64,000 bases of DNA from Biomphalaria glabrata (GCF_947242115.1 NC_074720.1:11472645-11536644), one strand, 5' to 3'. Shown: positions 44,995 through 57,160, counted from the stretch's first letter. The notes: generated by a model from the letters alone, not told the origin. Numbers and translations: made by a program.

Positions 44995-47900
44995 ATGGAT
45001 TCTCCAAGCCCTGGGAATGTTTTGATAGTCGGTGATGGTGATTTCTCATTTACAGTTTCTCTGATGAAAAAAGCAAATTTAGTAGGTCCACAGGTCACTA
45101 CTTCAACAATACAGACTAAAGATGCAATTCAGCAGCTTCAGTTGGGTTCAGAGAACATTGACTTCCTGACAGAAATTGGTAAGACATTTTTATGTTGATA
45201 GATATCGTTAAGTAACTTACGCAAGTTTGTCATTGCCGGAACTGGTAATGGATATAAGCACTTCACTACCTATAAATGTTCATAAAGGCATGCGTCTTAA
45301 ATAGCCTCTGACAACCAGTCCAACTCCTGGCCTTCATGTTTGGCTCTGATATTGAGACCAGTGGAACTGTTTTCACTAACAGGAGAAGGGAGAAAGGTGA
45401 GTAATTGTTGCCTAAACCAGCTTTGGGCAGGAAGGGCTTGTTAGCCATGGTTGGCTACTGAGCTAGGAGAAAGAAAACTCCAAATCCAAACCTCTGTTGC
45501 TTTGCAGCTATACCCAATTATGGGAGAGGCTTCAGGAGTCAACAATGAGGGAAAATCAGCTGGCGACCCTTAGGCAATTTAAAGCACTCAGTGCTGCACC
45601 CTGGCAGAGCCTGTCATGCCACTGACCCCTAACTGTATTGGCACCTGCTGTTCCTTTGAATACATCAGTGCATGGAGAGAGGGGAATGCTGTGTGGGTGA
45701 CATCAGTCTGACCATAGCTAATGCCCAGGCATTCATCTCATTTCCATGAGATGATCTATAGTCTCTTTGTGACTGAAGGAGGCCATATAATAACTAGATG
45801 TATTACCTACATGTTTAGCAAGTGCTAGCTTACAGGCCAAAGGATCAGATCAATCTTGTTAAAAATAAAGATTTTAGGAGAGAATTAATGAATTAGTTTT
45901 ACATCTATGGGGCGCGGTGGCTTAGTGGCTTCTGAAGATGGGTTCCTTGCTTCAAATCTCGGTGAAGACTGGGATTCTGAATTTCAAGATTTTTAGGGCC
46001 TCCCTGAGTCCACCCAACTCTAATGGCTAATTGGGGAAAGTAAAAGTGGTTGATCGTTTTGCTGGCCACATGACATGCTGCTCATTAACCATTGGCAAAA
46101 GAAACAGATGACCTAAACATCATCTGCCCTATTCTTCTTCTTCTTCTTCTAGCCAGCTTTATTGCTGCTGAGCTGTGAGCTCTTTTGCAGACTGTGCCAA
46201 GGAAAAAAAGTGTGCTGTTTTCTTCAGTTGTTCAGCACTGCCGTACAGGGTGTTGGTTATGTTGGGCTGTAGTGGAAGTAGGGTCTGCCTAAGGTGGATT
46301 AGGGAGGGGCATTCAAAGAGGATATGGTTTACGGTTTCAGAGGGGTGGGTGCAGTGTCTGCAAAGGGGTAGTTTATTTTGTTCAGGTGGTAATTTAATAG
46401 TGGTGTGTGTCCTGTTCTTAGTTGGAAGATTGTAGATTGTTCTTTGCGGGGGAGGAAGTTAATACTGTCCAGTTTGTTAGGCGTAGTCATTTCTCTGTAC
46501 ATGGCTCTGCCTGTGTTTCCTGATGCCCATTGGTTGAGCCACTCCTCTTTGTGATTGTTGACTAACATTGACCTTAGGGTGAGGTAGTTAACAGGTCTAT
46601 CTGGTTGTTCCATAGTTGAACCTGCCTTTGATAGCTTATCTGCCTTTTCATTTCCCATGATGCCAATGTGTCCAGGGATCCACTGTAGTGTAATATTGAT
46701 ATTTAATTTTGATATCATCTGGTGGATTATCACACTGAGTGTTGTCAACTCTCTTGGGCTGTTTGAGGTGCTGCTGTTAAGTGCTTCCAGAGTAGATTGG
46801 GAGTCTGTAAAGACAACAATATCTGATGGTGGTTGCACTCCTTCATATAATTTGTTTTCTACTGTCTGGAGTGCTATGGTAATTGCCTCAATTTCGGCTT
46901 GGAAGTTTGAGCAGTAATCACCACAGGGTGCGCTTATCTCAAAGTGTTTATTTTTAGGGAAGACCAGGAAGGCACCAAGACCAGCATTGATGGTAGCTTT
47001 GAAAGCCGATCCGTCTGTATAAATATGGATAGCTGTTTTTGGATAGCTTTCGATTGTTTCAAGCGTGCCTACTTTGAGCTCCAGTGGATTTGATTCTTTT
47101 GTTAAGGTGTTATTTAGTAAATGTGTTTTGATGGTTGGTTGTTTGTAGTTTAGTCCGGGTGTAATGTTTGAAAACCTGGTAATTTTTTCTCTGTTATTGG
47201 GTAGGTGGTGTTTTAGGGCTAGTTCATCAGTAAGTTGGATCAGAGTCCTTTGCTTTTTTTGGTTGTTTTTCCTATTTCTCTGTGTTAGTAATTTATTTGG
47301 ATGATCGTCCTCCAACCTTCTGTATCTCTCAATAGCTTCTAATGCTGCTCTGTTGCGCCTTAACTTAAGAGGTTCAATATTGGAGTCTATTTCACAGGCT
47401 GCTGTGGGAGTAGTTCTCATACCTCCACTAATTAACCGCAAGGCTTGGTTTTGGATTGTATCTAATGATGATTGATAGGTTTTGTTGGCAGCTACTTGTA
47501 TGGAGAGACAGTTATCCATTACAGATCTGACATATCCAGTGTATAACTGTCTTAAGGTTTTCTTTTCAGCTCCCCAGGATGTTCCTGCTAGGTGTTTTAT
47601 TATGTTTAATCTTTGTGATGCCTTTTCTTTTAAATCTGCCATAAAGTGTTTTAGAGACAGTCTTTGGTCTAGTTTTACACCAAGATATGTTGGATTTTCT
47701 TCTTTATTTATTGGCTGAGAGTCTATTTTTAGGATGTAGTTTCTTTTTGCTGTTTTGTTGCTGTGGCTAAAGATTGAATAAACTGACTTTTCTTTGTTTA
47801 TTTCCATTTTCCATAATTTTGAATATGTGGAGATAGTTGTGAGGGCTCTATTTAGTTTGGATCTAGTCAGCACTGGATATTTCTCTGTAGTCCAAATTAA

Positions 47901-50900
47901 AAGGTCGTCTGCATAAAGTGCCTTATTGACCGAAATGAGGTCCGGGAGGTCATTCATGAAGATTAGAAAGAGAGTGCAGCTAAGGGCTGAACCTTGTGGT
48001 AGTCCTTCTTCCAAACTTTTTTGACTAGAGATGGCACCTTCGAATCGGGTTTGGATGGTTCTGTTTTTTAAGAATGCTCTGATCCAGCTGTACATTTTTC
48101 CATGGATGCCCATTTTTTTCATCTTCAAAAATAGACCTTTTCTCCACACTCTGTCATAGGCTTGCTGCAAATCTATAAATACTGCTGTAGTGTGCTTGTT
48201 TTCATGAAACCCTTCTACTGTGTCCTGGATAAAACGAAAGAGGTGGTCTTCTGTTCTACTTGCTTTCCTGAAGCCAGCTTGTGCATTGTGGAGTGAGCAA
48301 GTACTTTCTAGCCACCAATAAAGTCGGTTATTGATCATTTTTTCTGTCATTTTGCCAATGTTGGATGTTAGAGAGATTGGTCTATAACTTTTTGGGTCTC
48401 CAGGTGGTTTATTTTTCTTTAAGATGGGTATTATGTTTGCGGTTCTCCATTCCTGTGGTATGTCTCCAGTTTTCCATGTATGGTTGATAAAGTTAAGTAT
48501 ACAGTTTTGGGCCTGTGGTCCTAGTCCCCGAATCATTTCATTTGTTATTTTATCGGGTCCAGGGGATTTTCTTGACTTGAGGCTTTTTAGGGCAGTATTG
48601 AGCTCATGTAGAGTGAAGGGAGTGTCAAAGATCTGACAGTTGACTGTTGGAGCTTTTTCTTCTTTCTTTAAGATATTACTGAAGGCCTGGTCCAATTGTT
48701 TTCTTGGCTTTGACTTGTTAATGCTGGCAAAATATTTATTGAAGGTTTCAGCCTTTTTAAGGTTTTCTGTTATTATGTCGTCAGTGTCTTTTATAGGTTG
48801 GGGGTTTGTTATTTGTTTCTTTCCTGCTAGCCGGTGCAGAAGGGTCCAGGCCTTTCGACCATCCTTGTTTAGATCTAGTTGTTCGCATGTTGTGGTCCAC
48901 TTTTTCTTTTTTTCTGTTTTAATTTTGTATCTTATAAGCCCTGTCAATTTGTTGTACGTTGTCTTGTTCTCTCTAGTAGGATTTTTTTCTATAGTCTTCC
49001 TGGCCATGTTTCTTTCTTTTACTAATTTATCTAATTCAGGTGTCCAAAAAGGTTTGTATTTCTTAACTTGGCCTCGAGGGATGTATTTTTTTGCTGCTTG
49101 TAAGATGTTGGAGACTATAGTTGTGTAGGTTGAATTGATGTCTGTCTCAATTACGCTTGATAGTCTTGTGTCTGTTTCTTGTGAAAAAGCTGCCCAGTTA
49201 GCTTTTTTATAGTTCCATCTAGTTGTTTTGTTGGATTGGTATCTACCTGGCGTTCCGATATTGAGGAGTATAGGCCTGTGGTCACTACCTATGTCTTCAA
49301 GTACTGTTATTTTAGAAGAGTCGGTAATGTCTGTAGAGATAAAAGTTAGGTCAGGTCTGCTAGTTGTGTTGTGTGCTCTGTGGAGGAAAGTTGGAGGTGT
49401 AGTTTTGTTTTGCAGAAGGTGTAGGTTAGAGGCATTTGTTACATCCTCTATTTCTTTGCCACGCTTGTTGTAGTGTGGGTAGCCTAGGGAAGGTGTGTGT
49501 GCATTGAAGTCGCCAGCTATTATTGTCCTTGTGTAGTGTGGTAGTTGTATGTCTATTTCTGCTGTTGATGATGGTGGGCAATAGTAGTTTTTGATGGTGT
49601 ACTTTGTTCCTCCTCTCCAAAGAAGTATTTCCTGCGTGTCGATGTCTGTATTGTTCTGTTAGCAACTAATATACATTTTGATGAAATGAATCTATTGATT
49701 TACCACACTAGTTGTTTTTTTAATGCCAGCTTAGCGCCATCATCTGCCCTATAGACTGCATGGCCTGAAAAGGGAACTTTACTTTACTTTACTTTTTTTT
49801 AGATCTTTGGAGCTGATCGTATCTGACTTCTTATCAACATAAAGGCAATGTTGTTTTATATTTGTTTTTGTTTGATACCTTGATCTGTTTACTGAAATCT
49901 CCACTAAATACAGTTTACAGGAAAGCTGATGGTACTTTCTTCATTCAGTGTTTTTTACTGCAAGATTGTAAATTATTGAAATTCAAGTCAACAATCATGC
50001 AGTTGCAACACTTTATGAATAATATGTTTATACTGCTAATCCAGCATCAATAATAACTTTGGCAAGATTGAGCAAAGCCAAAAGTTGAACCAGTTCGAAA
50101 ATATAATGTTGAGTCCTTAAACACATCACATTAGATAGAAAGAAAAGCATCATATAAAAACTCACTTGTAAAAGTTGCACAGAAATTTAAACAATTATTT
50201 GGTCAATTTAGGGAAACAATATTGAAAGTTCTTTAGTCATTTCATTTAATTTCTTTGACCATTCAACTATTCATTGAACTATTCATTGAACCATTCATTT
50301 AGCCTTTCAATCCAATCTTCCTCAGGTGTAGATGTTTTATTTGAAACAGATGCCCGTGAACTTCACTCTCATCCTGTTGTAAGACTAAAAGATTATCATA
50401 GGATCATATTCAACTTCCCACTGGCTGACAGGCACAATATCAAGAAAAATAGAGCTCTATTGGAAGAGTTTTTTGCCAGGTAGATCATAGTTTTTTTGTT
50501 GTTTTTTTTTTTTTTTTTTTTTTTTTTGCTTGCTCTTTATAAAATGTTATTCAATGTGTATTGAAAAGTGTAGATAATTGTTGACTTTTTCCCATTTTCT
50601 GATTCATCAGAGGCAAATATACATTAACTTTCCTGCGTTCAAACATTATTATTTGGACCCCATATTCTTTTCCCCAATAAATGTTAGCTCCTAATAGAAT
50701 TTTACTGGATATTACCATAATCAGCTATATGTCCAATCTTTTTTTTTTTTGGAAGAGTGATGGCCTTCAAGCAAAAAGAGCTTTAGAAGGTAAATGTAAT
50801 TTTAGTCCATTAAACAGCCTAAACCACTTGAATATTCATTATTTATTGCTTCAAGTGAACTAAATGTGGGTGCATTTCTAATGCCTCAATGTGAGCATTG

Positions 50901-53900
50901 TATCCAAAGGAGAAGATTGTTCAACAAATAAGTGTACATTTGTTGATATTTGATGATGACTCACAAAAACAGTTCAAAAGTCAGTTGACTAATTTCTTCC
51001 TTGAAGATTCAAATAATTGTTTCTATACAATATTATGCACAATCTTGACTTTTGGAGATTCTTGTAGGTACACCAATTAGCTTCTGTTCCAAAAATGGTT
51101 ACTTTCCCCTGTTTATTAAATTTCTTGTTTTTATAATATAAAAATAATGAATTTTTCCTGAGACTCTTTTTGTCTTCCAGCTGTCATCAGATTCTTGTAT
51201 GTGAAGGTCATGTTTTTGTCACACTATGTAAAGGTCAAGGTGGGACACCAGCAGATCAGCCAATGAGATCATGGCATGATAGTTGGCAGGTCCTAGCCAT
51301 GGCTGCTAATGCAGGTTTTCTGCTCAACAATATATTGACTTTTGACATATCAAGCTTTCCAGGTTATCACAGCACAGGTTTCAGGTAAATCGTAAATATC
51401 AAAACAATTTTTTAACTGCTCAGCATTGAGCCTATTAGCAACTAATATACATTTTGATGAAATGAATCTATTGATTTACCACACTAGTTGTTTTTTTAAT
51501 GCCAGCTTAGCGCCATCAAATCATAGACTCTTCAAAATAAGCAGACACTCTCAGATTCTATTTTATAAACACTTTAATATTCTTATAAAGAATGTACGCA
51601 GAATATTTGAAACTCTGTTCATGTCCACAGTGGCGTCACTAGGGGGATGCTGTCTGCACTGGGTGACACCCGTTAGGGGGTGACATCCAAGTGAAAAAAA
51701 TTCACTTTTGGAATAACTGACTATTTAAAAAAAAGTGTCCGTGGCTAAATATTGGTACATGTTATTCACAATTGATAAATAGATCTATATTTATTTTTTT
51801 TAAATTCGGCTAAACATATTTTTTTTAAGGAAATTCTACAAATAGTCCAAAACATTACATCATACTTTATATCAAAAGCAGTTGTGAAACTTTACTTTCA
51901 GCTGTATATTAACTGCATGTATATAAACACTACTTTGATTTTTAACAATGTTTTCATCGAATCTATTGAAATAGTTGCAAGCATTTTAGTATCATTGAAA
52001 TATGTGAGCCAAAGTCACTGTTTAACAAATGACGACATTCTTCAGGCATAAATATTATTGAAATCTCACATGCAATTAATGTATATTTTGTAGAATAGGA
52101 AAGTAAATAAGTGTCAATTGAGATTTCTGAAGATGATGATGTAATTTCAGATGTTGAATGTAATAGAAACTCTAGCCAAGATGAAGGAAATGTTACAATG
52201 AATTAGTTGAATGATATAGACTCCAATATTTTAGGGGATAGATTCTTATTGTCCTGTGCCAATTTAACATGAATTGTGTAGAAAATTATCCAGAGCAAAA
52301 GGAAAAGTACACCAGTTGTTATAAGAATGGTTTTGATGCCTCCTATTAAGGATGATTTAGTCACCTTATAGCAAGAAATTTTATGTTTTTCGTTGTCAAC
52401 TTTTTAAACTTATTCTATAGAAATAAAATATGAAATTGGAATATAAAAGACGTATGAGGAATAGTCATTAGGATTAGAAAATAGGATAACAACGGCATAC
52501 GGCTACAAATACAATTGACAAGGAAGTAGTTGCTATGATTGATGTAAAGAAGAAAAACAATGGAAGGATATATTGCACAGACTGTTTCTATAAATCAGAA
52601 TATTTAACATTTCCTGACCATATTTACGACAAGTCTTTGTTGAATATAGAATTTCCATAAGATGATGGAAATATTGTGGATAAAACCCATAACTGAAAGT
52701 GTATCTATAATGTTGATAAGTTTATAAATATTTCAGAAAACCATGTAAAAGATACACTTCAGAATTACTCTAAGCAACTTTGTATTTTGTTTGACAACAC
52801 ACCAAACATAGTACACACTGATCAGATTCATAAGTTATAAGATTTTAAGGGAGAAAAAGACGATGATTGTATCTTAAAATGTCTAGAAAGGAGTGAGCTT
52901 AAATTTAGGATATGTCGAGCTCAGGAATATAAAATATGCAGCTTCTGTGTATGGAGCCATGGAGGAGTACAGAAAATGTTTTGAAGCAACAGAAAAGCTA
53001 TTTAATAGATGTGTATAACATTCACTTTATCTATGTGGTCAACATTTTTTTTTTCAGAAAATGCTTCTTGCCTAAAATGTTTGGTACAATGGAAATAATT
53101 TTTTTTCGTTAAAAAATTATAGTCTTTAGAGGCGCAGCCTAAGATTTATTACCTATCTTTGCTTTTTTTTTTTTTTTTTTGCGGTGAAGTTATACTAGAA
53201 GGCCAAAGATATATAAGAGTAGGCCTACCTTTAAACTATTAACTAAGTGGTGGCCATTTCAACTTTGTCTTTACCAAAAGCATAACAGGTTCGCCAAAGG
53301 AACAGACAACACTTACACAACGGGCAAATTTATTTGAAATGAAATCTTTAAAGATAATTAAGTCATTGATACGTTTTCAAGTTTGAAATCCAGAAAAGAA
53401 AAAAACATTGTAATTGCATTCTCGCAAAATTGAACTATAGATAAATAATAACAATTGAATTTTAAAATTTGATTGACACTCATTTAATAGTTGTTTAACA
53501 ATCATTTAATGCAGTTAATTATAAAGTATGTGTATGATGACTTAACAACAGCAAAAAAAAACAAAATTTTTTTGAGAGGGGGGGGGGGGGGTGACACCCA
53601 CCCTAGTGACACCACTGCATGTCCATATTATCCTGCTTTCTTTTTTTAACCTCCCTTCCATTCAATACTTACATTCACACCATGCTGCGCTACGACCGTA
53701 ATGGCTGCTATTCAATATTTTCTAAAAATATGACTGAAAAATACAAAGACATAGACATGAAGAGTTCACCTATACCCCAGACCCCAATATATTCCTTTGC
53801 TATATACTACAATTCATTAAAATCCTGGGCATAACTTCTGGGATTGTACTGTAATGGATGGCTATTCACTTGGACTGTTGTCTTGATAGTTCAGTGTTTG

Positions 53901-56260
53901 GACCCTGACTGCCGCCATCCCCACCTGTCCTATAGGAGGTTAGGGCTAGGATGTAAGTATCTTCATTTTTGAAGCAACATCCATAACCTATAAAACAAAA
54001 ATGTATGGATTTAATACAGTATAGCGCTGTATATGAGTATAACTTCATTTCTAGACGTTTGCCGTTTTATTTTGTATATTATTTCTGTCTTCATAACATT
54101 TGCTATTTTATATTGTATATTATTTCTGTCTTCATGTTTCCACTGCAGAAGAATGTTATTTACTTTCTACAGGTTTCAGGACAAAAGTTTCAGTACTGAT
54201 GGTGCACTGACACACATATTTGAAAAGGCTGAGCCAATTAGAGCACAGGATGATATCAAACTTAGGGGAGTGGTTACTTGTGGTGAGAGTTGCTTCTCCT
54301 GTTCCCAGTATCTAGTGGACAAGTTGGACAAGTAAGTTGTGTCATTGTTGTTGGTGCTGTTCTTTTTGTCTGTGGCATTCCGCCACGCTATAAAGATCAA
54401 CTCAAGCACCATTTTGCCCTCACTAACTGTAGATGGCTTCTGAAAGTTGGAGAGCTCTCAGGAGATCCACAGGACACACATATGGGGTGCAAAGAAAAGC
54501 TCTTGTATACAGGTGCTGAAGATGTAAAGAAAACTTACATAGACCCCTGGGGGACAAAGGCTTTGACTGCATCAGATGTGGAAAAATATGCAGCTTGCAA
54601 CTGGGTTTGCGTAGTCATGTGAACACTGCATTCATCCTTAATCTTCAGACCGAAGACATTGTCATTATTATTATTTAAAGTAGGTTGACTAAATGTAGCT
54701 GTATAAACAAATACCTTGTCCTTATAATATTAATTGGTGTTTTCATAATTTGCCTTTATTAATAAATGGTTTTGTTTGCTTCACAGAGATTTGTTACACA
54801 AGGAAGACAATCCATTGTGCATACTTAGAAAAACATTGGAAAAGTTACTGGCTTGTAATATGAGGGGTAGTGTAGTTCCTGATCCACCATCCTGGCAAGT
54901 TCTTCCTGGCTATACCTCAGGGGTATTTGTAAGCAAGAATCTGGAACAAAAATCTTTGCCAGAAAGGAGTGAAGAAGAGTTAATAGAAGTGACAGTAGAA
55001 GAGAAAGAAAGAAAGAATGAAGTGAACGCTAGCTTAAAAGTAAAAACTAGTTTGCTGAAACATGGACTGGATGAGACATTGAAGTCAACGCTGGATTCTC
55101 ATCCATCTGATCATTGTCTTCATCACTGTGTCATTGACAACCCTGAGTCTGTGTATCTCCTTTTAAAAAACAAACTTTCTGAAACTTGTGGTGGTGTCAG
55201 CCAAAGTTGTTCAGATAATAATGATGTGACGAGTTCTGGATCACTGAAACCAACAGGCATAGATCAAACAGATTTCATAAGTGGTAACATAGAAAATAAA
55301 ATGTATCACTTTCGTGCTTCCTTGTTAGAAAATTTGCCTGATCTGCTGTTGAAGCTGAATGAAGATCAAACTTTACCAACTGAAGTTGTGGAATGTGACG
55401 TTTCTTCTGGCATTATTTTATCAGGTCAGTGTTACATACAGTGTCCAATAGCACCAAACATTGTGCCATCCCAGCATGAACTTGTGGCAGTTTTTAAACT
55501 CTCCAGTGATACATGTAGCATTGCTAGTCAATCTGATAAATTCCTTAAGGACAAAGCTTCACTTGATCATGACATTGCTATAGCATCCAATTCACCATAT
55601 GAATCATTAGTTAGAGCATTAGATTCAACTTTAAGAAATTCCAGTTTATTTATAAATCATAATCTGCACATAGAAGACTACAAAGGCTCACAAACAATAA
55701 AAGTGAAAGGAGTAGATTCTTTATCTCACATCAAGATTATCAGCATTGATTCAAGTTATCCATCATCTACAATTAGTTCTGAGTTATGTTCCAGAACTGT
55801 TGGACTAACATTTAAAGTAAAAACACCACTGGCTAATTTTTGCATTGCTATTTTTAGACTTGATGCCATAGCCATCAGCATTTGTGATATTCCAGACCCA
55901 CGTCTGCTGTATTCTTGCAGTCCAAAATTTGTAAGACAATTCCAAGAAATCTCTTTCCGAGTAAAATATTTGCCTTTTAGTTTATTCCCAATGAAATTTG
56001 TTCATGATCTCAGTTTCTGGGAAAATGGAGACTTCCAAGAAACTGATCTCTACAGTATTGTTCGTGACATTGCTGGTGATGTAGTTGTCAATGTTGTTCT
56101 CATCGATCTCTATACAGACAGTGAGAATGGGAGAAAAAGCTGCTGCTACCGCCTTCATTTCCTGTCTCATGATCAGGTTCTCTCATATTTAACATCTTGG
56201 AAGCTACAAAGTCTAATTAGGCTAGCTGTGGCCCAGAAACTGGGTGTGACATTAAGATAG
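44995..56260 (+). CDS. FDXACB1: Ferredoxin-fold anticodon-binding domain-containing protein 1 homologue, 5 coding exons
   Basis: Exons 44995-45178, 50326-50479, 51181-51384, 54173-54331 and 54787-56260 all have AG/GT borders with matching phases and give 724 aa (2,175 bp). Exons 1-4 encode a BMT5-like (DUF2431) Rossmann domain: NVLIVGDGDFSFTVSL, TDARELHSHPVV, HRIIFNFPLADRHNIKKNRA, LVCEGHVFVTLCKGQGGTP, then FQDKSFSTDGALTHIFEK. In yeast Bmt5 this domain methylates uridine in 25S rRNA; activity here is not shown. The large last exon has a low-complexity linker (about residues 230-370), a middle region, and a C-terminal FDX-ACB fold (about 610-724: KFVHDLSFWE, VVNVVLIDLY, SLIRLAVAQKLGVTLR) like that of phenylalanyl-tRNA synthetase. 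The order matches vertebrate FDXACB1; it is somewhat longer. Introns 1 and 3 hold a LINE and a hAT-like element. Confidence 0.93.
45283..45790 (+). repeat. Repeat family R, long copy in FDXACB1 intron 1
   Basis: Opens with AATAGCCTCTGACAACC (matching 750-800 on the minus strand) and ends with CTGACCATAGCTAATGCCCA and GACTGAAGGAGGCC. Parts match 26585-26735. Unclassified. Confidence 0.65.
45909..46132 (+). mobile_element. SINE-A, 5' part, interrupted by a LINE (remainder 49753-49793)
   Basis: GGGGCGCGGTGGCTTAGTGG opens the tRNA-like head; the body runs to ACATCATCTGCCCTAT, where the minus-strand LINE begins. SINE-A resumes at 49753 with AGACTGCATGGCCTGAAAAG. The split dates the LINE as younger than this SINE. 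Confidence 0.88.
46118..46132. repeat. 15-bp target-site duplication, left copy
   Basis: CATCATCTGCCCTAT here is repeated exactly at 49738-49752 on the far side of the inserted LINE and its filler. The last T could belong to the LINE tail. Confidence 0.9.
46133..49658 (-). mobile_element. I-clade-like LINE (nimbus-type), 5'-truncated, nearly intact ORF2
   Basis: On the minus strand a frame of about 1,110 codons is open from the truncation point (49658) to 46329. In order: endonuclease motifs AGDFNAH and GSDHRPI, reverse transcriptase AVFIDLQQAYDRVW, GLPQGSALSC and LYADDLLIW, then RNase H IYTDGSA, AEIEAI, FTDSQS and GIMGNEKADKL. Reverse transcriptase followed by RNase H is typical of the I group, to which the snail element nimbus belongs. 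Near 46375 a one-base change in an A-run shifts the frame; the C-terminal CCHC knuckle (CRHC...H...C) continues in the next frame. The 3' end is a (GAA)n tail at 46133-46150. The start of the endonuclease and any ORF1 are missing. It lies antisense in FDXACB1 intron 1. Confidence 0.94.
49659..49742 (+). repeat. 84-bp filler at the LINE 5' junction, copy of FDXACB1 intron 3
   Basis: These 84 bases are identical to 51435-51518, in the same orientation. They separate the truncated LINE from its target duplication. The final CATCA overlaps the duplication and is also the end of the downstream copy, so the join shows five bases of microhomology. Confidence 0.93.
51435..51518 (+). repeat. 84-bp sequence in intron 3, source-like copy of the LINE junction filler
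   Basis: Identical to 49659-49742 at a distance of 1,776 bp. It begins TTAGCAACTAATATAC and ends AGCTTAGCGCCATCA. The flanks on either side differ completely from those of the other copy. It carries no repeat features of its own. Confidence 0.93.
51628..53617. mobile_element. hAT-like element with perfect 8-bp TSD, ~2 kb, in FDXACB1 intron 3
   Basis: Left end CAGTGGCGTCACTAGGG and right end CCCTAGTGACACCACTG are 17-bp inverted repeats with one mismatch; both are followed inwards by GGTGACACCC-type strings. The flanking octamer CATGTCCA is perfect (51620-51627 and 53618-53625). The interior has short decayed coding-like stretches (for example KYAASVYGAMEEYRKCFEA near 52930-52985) that I do not recognise as a transposase. 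Confidence 0.9.
54340..54680 (+). mobile_element. Zinc-finger-tail LINE, 3' relic in FDXACB1 intron 4
   Basis: GATGTGGAAAAATATGCAGC, CAACTGGGTTTGCGTAGTCA and CATCCTTAATCTTCAGACCG are the family's finger-coding end and 3' UTR. Upstream, CAAAGGCTTTGACTGCATC fits the same protein's preceding part. It fills most of the 455-bp intron. Confidence 0.78.
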
Positions 56261-56662
56261 ATCAATGTCAGCACTGTCAAAGGAGCTTTCCTTATTATTA
56301 AAGCACTAGGCTACAACATGCATCAGAGAAACTATTTCTTTGATTGCTATACAGAGCAAGAACTTGTAACAATTTTATCAACGAGCCATTGTTAAAAACA
56401 ATGTTGTAATTAAATCTTTTCTAACAGTACTTTAATCCCAAAAATCTGTATTACAATGATTACATTTTTTAATTAAGTAAACATTTGTCTTTATCAAAAT
56501 AGTAATTTGTTACAGTGGATGTGGTAGATGAATGGTAAAGCATTAACTTGAGTACCATTGTGTCTGTAGTCAGTGGTGACTGTTTTGTTCTAGTCAGAGG
56601 TAGCTTGTGCAGCATGGTGGATGAAAGTGAGGAACCAAAGATAGAATGAGCTTATGAAAATG

Positions 56663-56733
56663 AATAAAACCAGTTACCAATGTTAAAACAGATTTAATGT
56701 TAATTTGTTACCATTTTTCTTCAGCTAATAAAA
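56663..56733 (+). promoter_or_regulatory. Candidate poly(A) signals of FDXACB1
   Basis: AATAAA occurs at 56663-56668 and 56728-56733, about 400 and 470 bases past the stop codon. Which one is used cannot be told from sequence alone. Confidence 0.45.
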
Positions 56734-56799
56734 TTCTGTGAAGGAAGTCAGTTCTGCAGTTTATTCATTTGTAGGTTTTTTTTAGTCCTAATGAGAAGT

Positions 56800-57160
56800 G
56801 ATTCAGAAGTTCAAAGAGTATCCTTGAGTCCACTCAGCTCTAATAACATGTTAGGGAATATTAAGGCTGTCATTGTGCTTGCCACAGAAAAATAGGAAAT
56901 TTACATCATCTGTTCTAATCATTACTTTTTTTAATATAATTTTTATAGTTCTATGATAAACAATAACAAAGTATGCTGTTCCAGGTTTTTTGAAGTGGGT
57001 CTAGGTCCCTTCTTATGGTTTGGTTTCATCCTGTAAGGCAGACAATGGCATCTACCTCAGATGTTGAAAAATGTGCACCAGTTGTGTGACCTAGTGAAGT
57101 ACTACACTCAATCTTTAATCTTCTGAATCGAAGACATTGCCATGAATTCTATTATAATAG
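56800..57160 (+). mobile_element. Decayed SINE-A piece followed by zinc-finger-tail LINE 3' relic
   Basis: 56815-56925 resembles the SINE-A body (GAGTCCACTCAGCTCTAATA, TTTACATCATCTGTTCTA). 56990-57160 carries the LINE end (CATCTACCTCAGATGTTG, CAATCTTTAATCTTCTGAAT, GAAGACATTGCCATGAATTC). Confidence 0.65.

Noticed and set aside
46175-49473. Several plus-strand frames opposite the LINE
   Set aside because: They are antisense shadows of the LINE ORF2 and encode no recognisable motif.
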